A stretch of 52,357 nucleotides of DNA, taken from the NCBI GenBank assembly GCA_009760855.2, contig WPIO01000223.1, positions 237,501 to 289,857 of the forward strand, written 5' to 3'. Position 1 is the stretch's first letter. Every line of letters starts with the position of its first letter. The DNA comes from Cristatella mucedo (taxonomy: Eukaryota > Bryozoa > Phylactolaemata > Cristatellidae). The position numbers and the translations under genes were made by a program. The notes under the pieces were generated by a model. It was not told the DNA's origin. It ran no database searches and saw only the letters and a program-made list of their open reading frames with translations. Positions 12,160 to 22,766 of the stretch are shown here, piece by piece.

Positions 12160-12620
12160 TATGCTAGTGACTGCTTTGAGAAAGCTGGAGTTTTTTTCTC
12201 ATCGCATTTGTTACCCAAATGCTTACGGAATAAGTAGACATGCTGCATTAAAGAATCGCACAACTTGCTGTCCTTACTCAAATCGTATAGCCTTACCTCG
12301 TACGAACCTCAAAACCGTTGGAGACCTTGCCTGTTGTCGCTCCGCTTCCAATGCCTGACACTCACTATTGAGGCACGTCATAACGTCCCCTGAGATGAAG
12401 AAATTTAAATGGAACCTTAACACGAACCTGTATATTACAGCATTTGGTGGGTCTTTGTGATGTGTTCTTTGTGTGCATGTACATGCTTACACAATGCCTG
12501 CTGCTCACCTGTGTTATCACCAATCATTTGATAATGCTTTCTATACAGCATGTGTAAAGTGCCTAGACAGAGATTCAGTTCTCTGAGGGCGCTATGCAGA
12601 TGCGTTATTATTATTGTTAT
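12160..12620 (+). mobile_element. L2-A LINE 3' fragment
   Basis: The degraded C-terminal ORF2 contains RTNLKTVGDLACCRSAS. The 3' UTR follows (ACATGCTTACACAATG), then the hairpin GTGCCTAGACAGAGATT...TTCTCTGAGGGCGCT at about 12553-12595 and a (TTA)n tail. It is an intronic insertion. Confidence 0.7.
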
Positions 12621-12780
12621 TGTCAGTTCAAATCGCGGGTTTCAGTAAACTCCATGGGCGTATATTCTATAACACCAGTTTGGTTCAGAACGATGCCTGG
12701 CCACTCTATCGTAATCATTACGCCCTGTTTTAAATCTTGACTGCATTGAGATGTTTTCCATGTAACGATTGAGCAGTAAA

Positions 12781-12852
12781 GTGAGCCGAACACTGCTGCT
12801 GCTGCCGCCGCCGCCGCTGCCTGCTGAGGCTGCTGCTGCCTGCTGCTGGCAG
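12781..12852. repeat. CTG/CCG-rich trinucleotide tract
   Basis: Imperfect CTG, CCG and CTGCTG units. On the minus strand it reads as Gln/Ala runs in a short ORF (12916-12623) that I do not consider coding. Confidence 0.7.
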
Positions 12853-12949
12853 CAAGCTGTGCTGTATCATGCTGCCTATCGCTGGCTGTATCTATTTGGC
12901 CCGCCGACTTTTGCACGATGACACCTAACCCCTCATAACGTAAACGGAG

Positions 12950-13015
12950 GGCCTGGAAAGTGACTGGGTTCTCTGAGGGTGCTGTGGATACTTATTACTA
13001 TTATTGTCATTATAA
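12950..13015 (+). mobile_element. L2-A tail remnant
   Basis: GGTTCTCTGAGGGTGCTGTGG followed by TTATTACTATTATTG matches the distal half of the L2-A hairpin tail, immediately upstream of the exon 3 acceptor. Confidence 0.5.
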
Positions 13016-13049
13016 CCTTTGACTAGATCGCTTCAAAATCGTTTTGCAG

Positions 13050-13511
13050 ACGTGAAATTAGCACCTGCTTTGGCATGCAAGCTTTCCGGCTGCAGTCACC
13101 AGGAGGGTCGCTCCGGCGCCGTCGCTGCCGCCGAGCTCTCGCCAACGGCTCGCCGGGACTGTACCGCATCGGCCTTGCGGCGGCTGCTCGACAAGTTCCA
13201 AGATCGTCTCTCGATTGAGGCGAGCAGAAGTAGCAACGACACCCGAGCGGACCAGTTCGACCTGCACACGTCACCGAGCGGTGGCAGTGATCCGGTGCAT
13301 GTCGGTGGGGCCGTGCAGTGTGAAGACATTGACGAGCCTGCAGGTCATCCGCCAGCCAATGCTGGCGCCGACGACGCGTATTCGTTGGCTCGTTCCACTG
13401 TCGCATTGACCGGGAAAGTCGTGCCGGCTGGCGTTCTCGCTCATCTCACACTTCGCACGGCTGTCTGCGAGATAACTGACGATGCGGTCATGAAGACAAT
13501 GTTCCGTAAAG
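13050..13511 (+). CDS. Probable exon 3 of the caspase-like gene, unknown domain
   Basis: An open frame runs 13019-13543. The acceptor GTTTTGCAG ends at 13049 and the donor AAAG|GTTTTG follows 13511, bounding 154 codons that begin and end in phase 1. Exon 2 ends in phase 1 with a single G, so joining G to AC gives Asp and keeps the frame open. The stretch is GC-rich like exon 2 and unlike the flanking LINE debris. The protein is Ala/Ser-rich with a central low-complexity acidic part. It ends in a better-ordered segment (VALTGKVVPAGVLAHLTLRTAV, then CEITDDAVMKTMFRKG) that looks like a strand-helix unit. I do not recognise the domain. Membership of the gene rests on phase, composition and closeness. 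Confidence 0.5.
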
Positions 13512-13984
13512 GTTTTGCTATTTACTGCTCAGTCAGCCTGTAGGCTGCTATTGCTGCTTTGATTTTTTACCCAGCTTGCGTGTTCACTGAGAACATGTTT
13601 GAACGACCGAGACTCAGCAGCTGCCTCCTCGGCTGGGACTTGCTATGTAACTTATTTGGGCAAAGATGCAAGTGGTCGAAGTTGCAAGGGTAGACACAAT
13701 TGTCTCGAGCGAAGTTGCACAATTTTGACTCTCCTAATGACGGTCAAACCATGTATGGATGTTTAGTGCTTAGGTTTTAGGAATTGTTAGCTGAAGCAAG
13801 CTCTTTCCTTAATTTGAAAAATATATTGAAAAAACGATAGAAATGCATACATATATTTTTTCCAGCCTGTGGACATCAAGTAGTTTTGACGATTTTTTAG
13901 ACGCTACGACAAGGTTTGTTTCTCCTTTGCTGAAGTAGCTGTGATGGCTCCTGGTTGACCAACAGATTCAGTGTAAAGTTCTTA

Positions 13985-14245
13985 CGCATGCCCCAATTTT
14001 CAGCTATCGCTTTGCTCCTTCGTGCGTAGCTGAACTCTGCTCCTTTTTTGGCTTCGTCGTGCCCTCAGGTACTCTATCGTCAAGGCGTTAGCAATTCCAT
14101 TCCTAAGCTAAAAGACTATCAGTGTCAGAAGCTTTTGCTCTTAAGGTCCTAAACTGTGTAACTCACTCCCACAATTCCAATGCAATGACATCCATTCCGG
14201 TTTTGGCGTTTCTAAGTTACGGACGAAGGTACGCTGCATTAAATT
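13985..14245 (+). mobile_element. L2-B LINE fragment
   Basis: CTTCGTGCGTAGCTGAA, TCGTCGTGCCCTCAGGTACT and GTCCTAAACTGTGTAACTC match the L2-B block at 4140-4290. The last part skips to the 3' end (GTTACGGACGAAGGTAC), so there is an internal deletion. Confidence 0.65.
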
Positions 14246-14393
14246 CGTACTCTTTTTAAGGCTGTGCTGTAGCTACGCGAGAGATAACTCATTTCAGAAT
14301 CTTCTTGTGATCCAAGCTTAAATACCCAATGGAAATGAAGAAAATTTCAGCTGCTTGCACAGCCTCTACGGCTTGTGCCCCCTCTTCTCGCTT

Positions 14394-14475
14394 ACTGTGG
14401 GCAATAAAGAACCGCCCACTTCAGGGCTCGAAACCACAACCTGGCTCATGAAGAGCAGTTACCCCTGATCTAACC
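14394..14475 (-). mobile_element. Probable SINE-1 fragment
   Basis: CAATAAAGAACCGCCCACTTC, then GGGCTCGAAACCACAACCTGG and GTTACCCCTGATC resemble the reverse complement of the tRNA-derived part of SINE-1 (GATAAAGAATCGCCCAC, then AATCGAACCCACGACCT). It is diverged. Confidence 0.4.
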
Positions 14476-15043
14476 CTTAAGGAAGCGCTTCCAACAAGAA
14501 AGCGATCGTATTGAATGCTAAAGTCCACAGAATTGAGTAGAGGATTTCTGCTGCTCAGATTAACTCTCCAAACGCCATCGAGAAAAATCAGCTGCGATGG
14601 CGACTCCCATTTTGAGCTGTTTGCAGGCACAATTTTGGCTACAGGCTAATTGGAGATTGGCCATTTGATACGCTTTGGGTGTTAGTCTGCTAAATTATCA
14701 TACCTGTACTAAGTGCAGCTGACGTCCTCGGACGGCGGGAACATGGTTATTTTGAAAAGCATATTTTTTTAACTCCGATTGTCATACTAACACGGGCAGC
14801 CCTACCTGGTTAGTGCATTAAAAGTAAAGGCAGTTGCGTTTAGCTCAGTTCTCAGGTCAATTCAGCAGTTGAAAAATCGTTCAGCCGAATTCTGGGCTGC
14901 ACCTGATATCGCTAAAGACTGGCACGGTTGGCTTAGCAAGTATCCGCGAGATTTGTCTGCACAGCCGTGTTATCGACACTATAACTGCATCTTTAGAATT
15001 TACTTTTGCATGTACAATGATATATAAAGACACTGGGATGAGT

Positions 15044-15952
15044 CGTGACAGACCAGCTGAACTCATGCTTGGAATTTTCAAACGTGCTAGTAAGTTCCAG
15101 ACTGATTTTAGAGCTAATCAATCCACAGAGTCAGCATTGCTTAGGGTATACAACAACCTACTTACTAATGCAGACATAGGTAGAGTATCTCTGCTTGTTT
15201 CGCTTGATATTTCTTTTGATGCAATCGATCACCAAGTCCTTCTTGAGCACATCTCATCTCGAATGGGCATCACTGGCACTATATTGCAATGGTTCAGGTC
15301 CTATCTCCATCATTGGGCGACTAGAGTATTGATGTAAATGGACAATGATTACCCGAAGAACCTCTGAAATATGGAGTACGTCAGGGCTCCGTGCTTTGTC
15401 CTATTCTTTTACCGCTGTATACTCTCTCTATGTCTCACTCTTTCCGATTCGATTTCCAAGCACAATCTAGGCTTTCACTTCTATACTGATGACACTAAGT
15501 TGTACCTTTGCTTTGATCATTCCCAGCCTTCCAGCTCGTCGAACTATCTCAACTCTTGCTGCTTGTACTGGTGACATTCTCACGTGGATGGCAGAAAACT
15601 TTCGTAAATTCAATGATAATAAGGCTAACTTACTAATTATTAGCAAACCAGGTGAGATTTTGAAATTGGAAAGGTTAGCCCTTGCAGACGGCTATACTGT
15701 CATTGCTCCTGTTGAATTTGCACGGCATCTGGGAGTGCTGTTGCAGAGTGACCTTTCATTAGACGACCACCTCAGCGCCACAGCCAAGGCTGCCTACTTT
15801 TAGCTAACATCACTATAAATTATGCTTGCTTAGTGAGGGATACTACAACTAAATTTATCAAAGCACTTCTAGCATCCAATTTCGATTTCTGTAGCTCATT
15901 ACTTGCTGGTCTACTGGCCTGTGCAATTAAACGCCTATAAGTGATACAAAAC
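15044..15952 (+). mobile_element. L2-A LINE, reverse transcriptase part (interrupted)
   Basis: RT blocks appear in order across several frames. 15017-15337 holds SKFQTDFRANQSTESALLRVY, DISFDAIDHQVLLEHISSRM and LQWFRSYL. 15371-15574 holds LGFHFYTDDTKLYLC. 15489-15803 holds DILTWMAENFRKFNDNKANLL and LGVLLQSDLSLDDHL. The catalytic box is YTDD instead of YADD, and there are at least two frameshifts. The copy is interrupted at about 15953 by an LTR-like element, and its C-terminal part resumes at about 17387. Confidence 0.8.
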
Positions 15953-17386
15953 TGTAGCGCCTTGCTGGCATTGGCTTAATTTTAATGCAAACAAGAGCCG
16001 TTCGGCGGCGGGCAAGAACTCCTTTGTCCTAGAGCAGCGAGCCAGAGAGGAACCCCAGTGCGATTAGAGAGCGAGAGCTTGCGAGCAAGCCAGGAAGCTC
16101 CGGGACCAGCGGTGGCGATTCGACCTTTAGAATTGGTCCGATAATCGCGGGTGCTGCTGGTTAATATTGGGTGGACTGTCAACCTCGGCCACAACTCTGT
16201 CTGAAAAGAATCGCCAGGAACCTATTCGGCATTCAAGCCGGACAGGGGTGCCCTTCCAGTGGCCTTGTTACCGCACCGGGCCACGGTGTCGGGCGCAATA
16301 CCACTAAGCTCTTGCCCCATTGTCTCAGTTAGGTATTTAAGAGTCGAGCAACGCTCGCTCTTGGTCTTTTGCTCGACTCCGGGCTTCGGCATTGCTTTGA
16401 CGCCATCGGACTCGTTTCTCTGAAAGTGAGGGAGGAGGACGAGCTGTTTGCTGGCGATTGACGGGACAGAACGAGCCAGCACTAGAAGGATTCGGTGGAA
16501 CTCCACCGAATACGGTCGTCACCTCACCATTCCCTCCTCCATTCACAAGTCTCCCTTCTACCATTCCTATCGAAGAAACTGGAAGGGGTCGTGGCTGACT
16601 AGCTGAACTCATATATCGAAACCTCACACCTTGCTAGTAAGTTCCAGTCTGGCTGGGACAGGACGAGCCAGCACTAGGAGGATTCGGTGGACTCAGCGAA
16701 TACGGTTGTATCGCACTCGAGCTAGCATTTTGTGTTACTTTTGTGTTTTGTGTATGCGCGCTAGCACGTGGATTTGGCATAGGGATTTGCCGGTGCGAGC
16801 TAAGTGTAGTTGGTGTGGCGGGTGAGATATTCCGGTGGTTCGGGCTCCTTTGTCTATTTTTGCCGTTCCCCCCAGAGACGCAGGGAGCCTAAGTGTGGAG
16901 ACGTGTTTCCTCCGCAAGAGTGCTTGAGGTGGCGGTGTGTGAGGTATTTCTGCCGTTAAGGTGGAAGCGGAGCCCTAGTTCTCCAGTCAGGGTCTTGGCT
17001 CCAGTTCGGGACCCGTTTATTGGGTAATTCACCACAATAGACGTAGGTAGCCTCAGTGTGGAGACGTGGTTCCTCCGCAAGAGTGCTCGTGCTGTCGACA
17101 ACATGCGAGAAGTGTGGAGATAAAACTGAGCTAGACGCGCAACGACTTTGTGCGATTGCGAATAAAGCTCAGTAAAATCCCCAATTTGTGTGTCTCGCTT
17201 TCCCATTCACGCCGCGGACTCAAGGCCCCTTTAGTAACGTTAAGTAGGTCAGCGTCGGAAACGCTCGTTTCGTGGCGGCCAGCTTAATGCGCGTAGGCGC
17301 ACACCATACGGCATTGGATGTTAGGTTAAGCCGCTCATAAAGCCGAAGGGTAAGCCTAGTCCGCCAAGCCTTCAGCGTTAAAAAAC
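15953..17386 (+). mobile_element. LTR-like element, family G (copy a) inside L2-A
   Basis: It begins TGTAGCGCCTTGCTGGC, like copy b at 28046. It holds two subrepeats ending in CTCCGCAAGAGTGCT (16864-16937, 17026-17105), then a promoter/poly(A)-like stretch GCGAATAAAGCTCAGTAAAA (17158-17177). The TTCCCATTCA end (to about 17209) is a possible LTR terminus with CA. A leader of about 170 bases follows (GTTTCGTGGCGGCC) up to CCTTCAGCGTT. An internal stretch of about 500 bases (roughly 16150-16650) is absent from copy b and contains a GAGCCAGCACTA-containing duplication (16460-16518, 16653-16710). I cannot fix a primer binding site, so LTR status is inferred from copy c, which runs into a gag-like ORF. 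Confidence 0.55.
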
Positions 17387-17715
17387 CAAGCAGCTAGGCT
17401 TGTCAGTCGTAAGCATTGCAGTTAACACCTCACTTCACTTCCCGCCTACCTGCACTGGCTCCTATTCGAGCAACTCATCAACTTCAAGGTTTTGTTACTC
17501 ACTTTTAGGGACCTCAATTTTGTGCCTTTGACTCCAGCATACCTATCAGATGTACTCATACAAAAAGCAAAGCTTCGTACCGCAGCTTTTCAGAACCTAA
17601 CTCAATATCTATACCTCATGCCAACATCAAATCCCTTTGGAGGATGTGTCTTTTGTTCGTATGCTCCCAAAGGCTGGAGCTCATTCCTGACTTGCGTCAC
17701 GGTATCCCCGGCTTC
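17387..17715 (+). mobile_element. L2-A LINE, C-terminal part (resumed)
   Basis: GCAGCTAGGCTTGTCAGTCG onward encodes the LNFVPLTPAYLSDVL block (ORF 17492-17737), continuing the copy interrupted at 15953. It ends abruptly near 17715, where the segmental duplication begins. Confidence 0.75.
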
Positions 17716-17741
17716 CCGCGCTGAAGAGCGGCCTTAAGCCA

Positions 17742-17890
17742 CTCCTAATAATAATAATAATAATAACAATAATAATGCACTTGATAAAGCGCCCTCAGGG
17801 AACTCGAACTCTCTCTTGGCGCTTTACATTTGCTTCTAAGGGAAATGCAATTAAATACTGAGTTATATCATGCTTGATAAACAAAAAGCA
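17742..17890 (-). mobile_element. L2-A tail inside duplication copy 1
   Basis: (AAT)n, then GATAAAGCGCCCTCAGGG and TCTTGGCGCTTTACATTTGC: the reverse complement of the L2-A 3' hairpin. The partner copy is at 43330-43440. Confidence 0.75.
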
Positions 17891-17964
17891 TATCCGAAGA
17901 CAGTTTAGAAATAGTCCCTGCGAAGAAAGCAGTGGAGTACCTGAAGGTATCACGGAGAAATCTG

Positions 17965-18470
17965 GTCAAGGTCCAGAGCAAAAGCTACTGTGGTCAACGG
18001 TCTTTAAGCAGAGGAATGGAACAGCTAATTTATTGTCAATACATAACCTGACGGCACGAAGAGGCTGAAACTGGTGCAGCAGTTCAGCTGGGTACGGAAG
18101 AGCCAAGGCCGACGTGGGTCTTGTGGCTCATCGTAAGAAATTTTCTGTGCAGGTCCTAGACTGGGGAACTCGCCTCCACAGTTTTTACGCAACGCAACGA
18201 CAACTACTACTCTTCTGCTGCCGAATACGGCTCCTCATTTTCAGCGGTCCTGAGCTGCTGCATCCATGCTACTCACTACGTCAATGTTCTCCTGACTCGG
18301 CAATGCTTCTGGCCTTCTATTTTTTGTGTGAGATGATATCAGTTGGCCAACTAATGCATTCCGAAAGTCGCTTAGACTGTGAGTGTGCTATACAAAACTC
18401 TACTTCGTAATACCAACATAGTCTTAATAGCTTTCGGGAATCGCAAACGCGGTACATTACACTAAATTAA
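17965..18470. mobile_element. L2-B LINE with inverted 5' half (copy 1)
   Basis: About 17970-18120 is L2-B in minus orientation (GGTCTTTAAGC, AAACTGGTGCAGCAGTTCAGCT). From about 18150 to 18470 the continuation is in plus orientation (CAGGTCCTAGACTGGGG to GCTTTCGGGAATCGC). The inverted block ends where the forward block starts in the LINE's own coordinates, the pattern left by twin-primed reverse transcription. The same junction is seen at 43525-44035. Confidence 0.7.
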
Positions 18471-19928
18471 GTGCGAATTACGATTGGCAAGTTAGCCATG
18501 AGATATTGCAACGTTATGGTTGAAATATTTAGATTTGCTGACCTATAAATAGTCAATCCCAAATAGGTTCAATGCAAAAAAATGCGAAACAAGCCATCTT
18601 TTCCTTCCGTAACGTGGGACTTCGTAATGCGTTTATGTTTTCAGTCTTCGAAGGTTAAAAAGTTGACATGGAGCCTTCAAAATCTTGATTAGCTGCTCGT
18701 GCGCTTTAAAACCTAATGAATTAATAATATTGAAATATTATTATACTAATATCATTTTCAACACAATGCATAATAAAATTATCATTTACATATACACTAC
18801 CTCAAGAGCCTTGACTAGAGCGCAAGAACTCAGACGGAGTTTGCAATTGAAAACGCTGGCTCTATTGCTGCTTCTTCTTGCGCCTCGCCTAGAGCGCGAG
18901 CCACTTCGCAAATTAGCAAGATGCCTCAGTCGTCGAGGTCCAAATCACGAAATGTCGCAAGTCTGAGGCTTCCTCTCAGGAGTCAAACTTCCATGCATCT
19001 AATTTTCTCTCGGACGGGCGGGTAAGTCAGCCGCTTGCTGCGGTTGTGTCACGCCGTAGTTTAGGTTGAGCCCCTGATTCCCAAGATCGGGTGCCCCACC
19101 TCAAGAACCGCCAACATCTGGGCACAAAGTCGGCATGCCCATGGTGACCAAGACGGCTGAAGATCCCGCTATGAACGGCTTGTTTTCGCATTTAATGGCC
19201 AAATCTAGCACCCCCTTTCCCTGCGAGGGTTGCTAGCGAAAACCTATGACCTGAGGTTCTGCTGCAGGCCTATATACAAGAGCAACGATGTCGTGCTGCC
19301 ACGGTTGTCGGATGGATGGTCCCAATAGCCATCTCTGCTTCGTCGCGGAGATCCAGGTCAAAGGCAAAAACAGTTACGCCTCATCAACTGCTGCGCCTAA
19401 TGCTGCGCCTAATGGGGCTCTAGTCTGACATCCTCTAAGCGGCAGGTACGCGATACCACGCAGAACGCAGGGTCGGGCTCAAAGACGTTTAGTCACACGG
19501 ACGCCGCTGCAGGCCAGTAGGCAACTACCCGCCATATGTCCTCAACCTAACTCTCGGGCCTTTGGTGCTCATTACTTATATACCATTGACATAAAAGTCA
19601 AGAGCCCAAACGAACGACGGTTTCGGAAAGTCAAAAGAGCCTTATTCCCCTTTGATATCATAATCAAATTGGACAACGACAAAACAAAGCATCACAACAA
19701 CACAATTGAAATACATTCCGTCCACAACGGCCTTCTCAACTAGCACGGAGCTAGGGAACGGACGACCATTGGTAACTTTATGGCTATGTGTGGCAAAGTA
19801 TTTGTCGTATCGCCGAGCCATATAGCATTCCGCTGCAAAAGCAGTCTCCAACGCGATACAAGTCTCTGCCACCGTACGAGGCATTCATTCGCTCTGACGC
19901 CTTCATTCGCTTATCCCCTTCATTCGCT

Positions 19929-20306
19929 TTAACGCCGGCTGCTGCCATGTGTACTGCAACCAGTGTCGCCTCTCGCGTCGCCCGTGAGACAGACGTCTCG
20001 AGCCTCGGCTCCTGTGCGAATGCCTTTATCAGCTCCGCGGGCGAATGGCACCAATGGCTTCAGTCTCTCTTCGTACACCTGACGCACCTCTTTGGCGGTC
20101 GTCTCGCTTACGTCTTCTGCTGGCCCCTCGAGCGTTTCCGCCTCCGGCATTTTATAAACTGAGGTTAAATCACTATGCGCCAACACCTGCTTCTTCCACT
20201 CCATGGTCTTCGCCTCCGACAGGTCGGCAAGCATGTCGTGTACCTTCTCGGCGAGCGTCTCGCCCGCCTTCTTAGCGGGTGCTTCACGCACTTCCGCCGA
20301 TGCCAA
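19929..20306 (-). CDS. Unrecognised retroelement-like ORF, duplication copy 1
   Basis: The 125-residue minus-strand frame MASAEVREAPAKKAGETLAEK... matches the 172-residue frame at 48248-47730 closely. It includes KVHDMLADLSEAKT and VLAHSDLTSVYKMP. A Glu/Lys-rich coiled-coil-like stretch lies upstream in the minus direction in both copies. Gag-like helical composition suggests a retroelement capsid region, but I recognise no defining motif. The frame is shorter here because of a stop. Confidence 0.35.
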   Translation of the reverse strand: MASAEVREAPAKKAGETLAEKVHDMLADLSEAKTMEWKKQVLAHSDLTSVYKMPEAETLEGPAEDVSETTAKEVRQVYEERLKPLVPFARGADKGIRTGAEARDVCLTGDARGDTGCSTHGSSRR

Positions 20307-21669
20307 CTCGCTGGTAAACCAGCGCTATATATTTCTCAGTAGTGCCTTCCCAGCCGTGTCCGCTTCTATGGCACAGCGTCCTGTCTGACAGACAGAGCTT
20401 CCTCTCTCGCGGACAGAGCCTCCGCTTCGGCAGACAGCCGTCTGTCTCATTGAAACTGCCTTCGCTCATTCGGGCGCCGCTGTCTCGCTGCCGGAAGCCT
20501 CCGAATCACTCGTGGACGCCGCCTCTGTGGGTTTCAACGGAGTCTTTGCTGGCTCAGCCTACGTCGCCCGGCACACCATTGGTGATTGCTTCTGCCACTT
20601 CAGGTCGCTCTTGTCGGCCTCCTCAGTCCAACCAGTGTTTGCCAAATCCGAGCGCAGCAGTCGCGATTTACTGGCCACCACCTCTAGCTGCTGCAGCGTT
20701 ATCGTCTCCTAATTATATCCTCGTTATATCTTAAACCTGTCCTTACTTGCAGGGCTTGCAAAAACCTTTAAGGTGCTTCATGCAGTTGAGCCTCTATTCA
20801 TCTTACACCGAGTCAAGAAGTTAGGTAGCTAACGTTATTACACCGCCTTCCAGGAACACATACGTACATGCGCCACAATGCAGGATCGACACCACTTTCC
20901 TTCAGCCTCAACTTCGAGTCGAGCAGCCAGCTTGACTAAGTCGTCCCGACGTAATAGCATTCCAACGTCATCACCTGGCGTGGGCAATTTTGCCGCTTCT
21001 GTCGAAATAACTTGTAGTTTGACATTCTCCAAGCGACAGGTACGCGATACCACACAGAACACTATATCGGGCCCAAAGACGCATATCCTCACGGACGCCA
21101 CACGTTGGGCAACTGGGCGACTGCCCGTTCGGTGTACTCTACCTAACTCTCAGGTATTGGCGCTCGTTACTTCTATACCACTGTCACATATCTCAACGCA
21201 CAATAAGCCAAGACAGTGTCATTTCCAAATAGCCACAAGGCCGTAATCAGCGCTCACGTTGTCAGGGCGGAGGGGTGTGAGTCCGGCTAAGGCGAAACGC
21301 CACTGTGAACGTGGTCGCGCCCGCAACGTAACCTTCGTTCCTGTTGTTTTTCGGTGGCTGCTCTAGTGGGAGTCTCTCGAAGATAAAGCGTCACACGTAA
21401 GTGATAAACGAGTTTCTGCTTTATTATACTCAACGAGCACGTATACGAGAGCGCTATCAATCTCAGCAGACGACACGAAGTACAGCGTGCATTAGTACGC
21501 CGACGTTTCGCAGCGTCAATGGCTTAGCTATTGGCCACAGGCGATGCACGTGCATTAGTATAAATTTGTTTCGCTAGTAACAAAAGCATAGGCCGCAGGT
21601 GGTAACTTCATATGGCGATAGTGGTTCGTCCTATTGGTGTTTCTATTTACGCTACGATGGTATCCAACC

Positions 21670-22450
21670 TATTAATTAATTTCAACGACAATGTACGACG
21701 CGGGTATTAGCATTTGCTGTTAGGCTGCCGGTGGTTCCCATGTTCAAAAATACGGCAACAACCCTATGGATTAATGCTCTAAGGAAAACCTTTCAATACA
21801 CTCTAGAATCAGTGAAATTCACTGCGCAGACGAAAGCTGGTCAGAACCGGAGATTTGCTCACTTCCGTGTTTCGGTTGCTTCAACCTTCCGTTGGAGGCA
21901 ACAGGGCTCAGGAGAATGAGTTGTGGTACGCGGCTGTCACGGGGTGGGGGCGGTGGACTTCACGTTGGAATCGCAGGGTTTAGTCGCTCGGAAAAAGCCT
22001 TGAATCTATAACCTCTGTTCCTCTTTGGCGGCAAAATGTAGGGATGCGGGAAAAATTTTCTAGGATCCATGATTCACTGCCGCCCGTTGCCTTCCGAAAA
22101 CTCTTAGTCCGAGAAGCAGCAGCAGCAGCAGCAGCAGCAGCACCAGCAGCAGCAGCAGCTATCGAAGAGCTGTGGACGCTGAGGATTCACAATGTTTCTG
22201 ACCTGTGAAGCAGGTCCGCGCCGTCTGTGGCGTCAGTAAAATCCGCGGCAGCCGGTGGCCAGCTGAACGTCCCGGGTATTCAGGAGACCGTTCCAGGCGA
22301 CCACACTGGCTCCGAAGATAAACATGTGAGTTTTGAAGGCGCTCGCTGCTGAACGCCGGCGCCAGCCGTGACCTTGAGGTTGCTGCATAGCCAGGTAAAC
22401 TAGCGACTTCGGGAAAGGACGCAGGAGTTTAGAGTGACTCAACATCGTCT
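21670..22450. repeat. Repeat X, copy 1
   Basis: It shares GTACGACGCGGGTATT, AGAATCAGTGAAATTCACTG, GTGAGTTTTGAAGGC and the GGCGACCACACTGGCTCCGAAG block with 29440-30430. The 49800-50312 copy and the window's last 60 bases also carry parts. Minus-strand short frames (AFKTHMFIFGASVVAWNGLLNTRDVQ) recur in copy 3 (AFKTHLFFFGACLVARNSLFNTRNAQ), suggesting decayed coding origin. Confidence 0.7.
22105..22160. repeat. (CAG)n microsatellite within repeat X
   Basis: About 15 CAG-type units with one CAC interruption. The equivalent place in copy 3 (about 30115) has only CAACAGCAGCA, so the run expanded in copy 1. Confidence 0.9.
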
Positions 22451-22569
22451 AATCTTCAGCTTTTCTTTGGTGCAGCTATCGAGCAGTTAGCCGCTGGTAG
22501 GCAGAGCAGGCATTGTGGTCGCTGGGAGCTGGAGTATAGCAACTCCAAGCACGGAATGCGGTTGCTCTT

Positions 22570-22710
22570 CACGATCTCGTTATCGATGTCGTGGGTTACA
22601 ATCCTCTGATGGCAGATATGTATTGCAGCCGCAAGCGGTGGTGACGGCCTAGAAAGCTCTCACCACCACTGTTGTACAAAAAGAGGCTGTTCAATCAGCC
22701 AGTGTTTTTT
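22570..22710 (+). mobile_element. SINE-1, diverged copy
   Basis: TGTCGTGGGTTACAATCCTC corresponds to the B-box region, and ACAAAAAGAGGCTGTTCAATC to the conserved SINE-1 3' end. Confidence 0.55.
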
Positions 22711-22716
22711 TAAGCG

Positions 22717-22717
22717 C

Positions 22718-22763
<46 letters not shown>
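22717..22763. repeat. (CT)n microsatellite
   Basis: Pure CT run directly after the SINE-1 3' end. Confidence 0.95.

Positions 22764-22766
<3 letters not shown>

Larger units (their letters stand above)
17717..21955. repeat. Segmental duplication, copy 1
   Basis: It aligns in order with 43304-50312. Shared landmarks include GCCACTCCTAATAATAA at the left edge, the 64-codon frame at 17874 (43447), CGTCGAGGTC near 18930 (44500), CGGTGCCCCACCTC-type sequence near 19090 (44665) and the minus-strand frame 20306-19929 (48248-47730). Copy 1 jumps directly from about 19380 to sequence equivalent to 47350, so it lacks about 2.4 kb. It also lacks about 225 bases present at 50045-50270. Confidence 0.85.

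Noticed and set aside
13023-13406. 127-codon minus ORF opposite exon 3
   Set aside because: Antisense shadow with no motif; exon 3 has matching splice phases.
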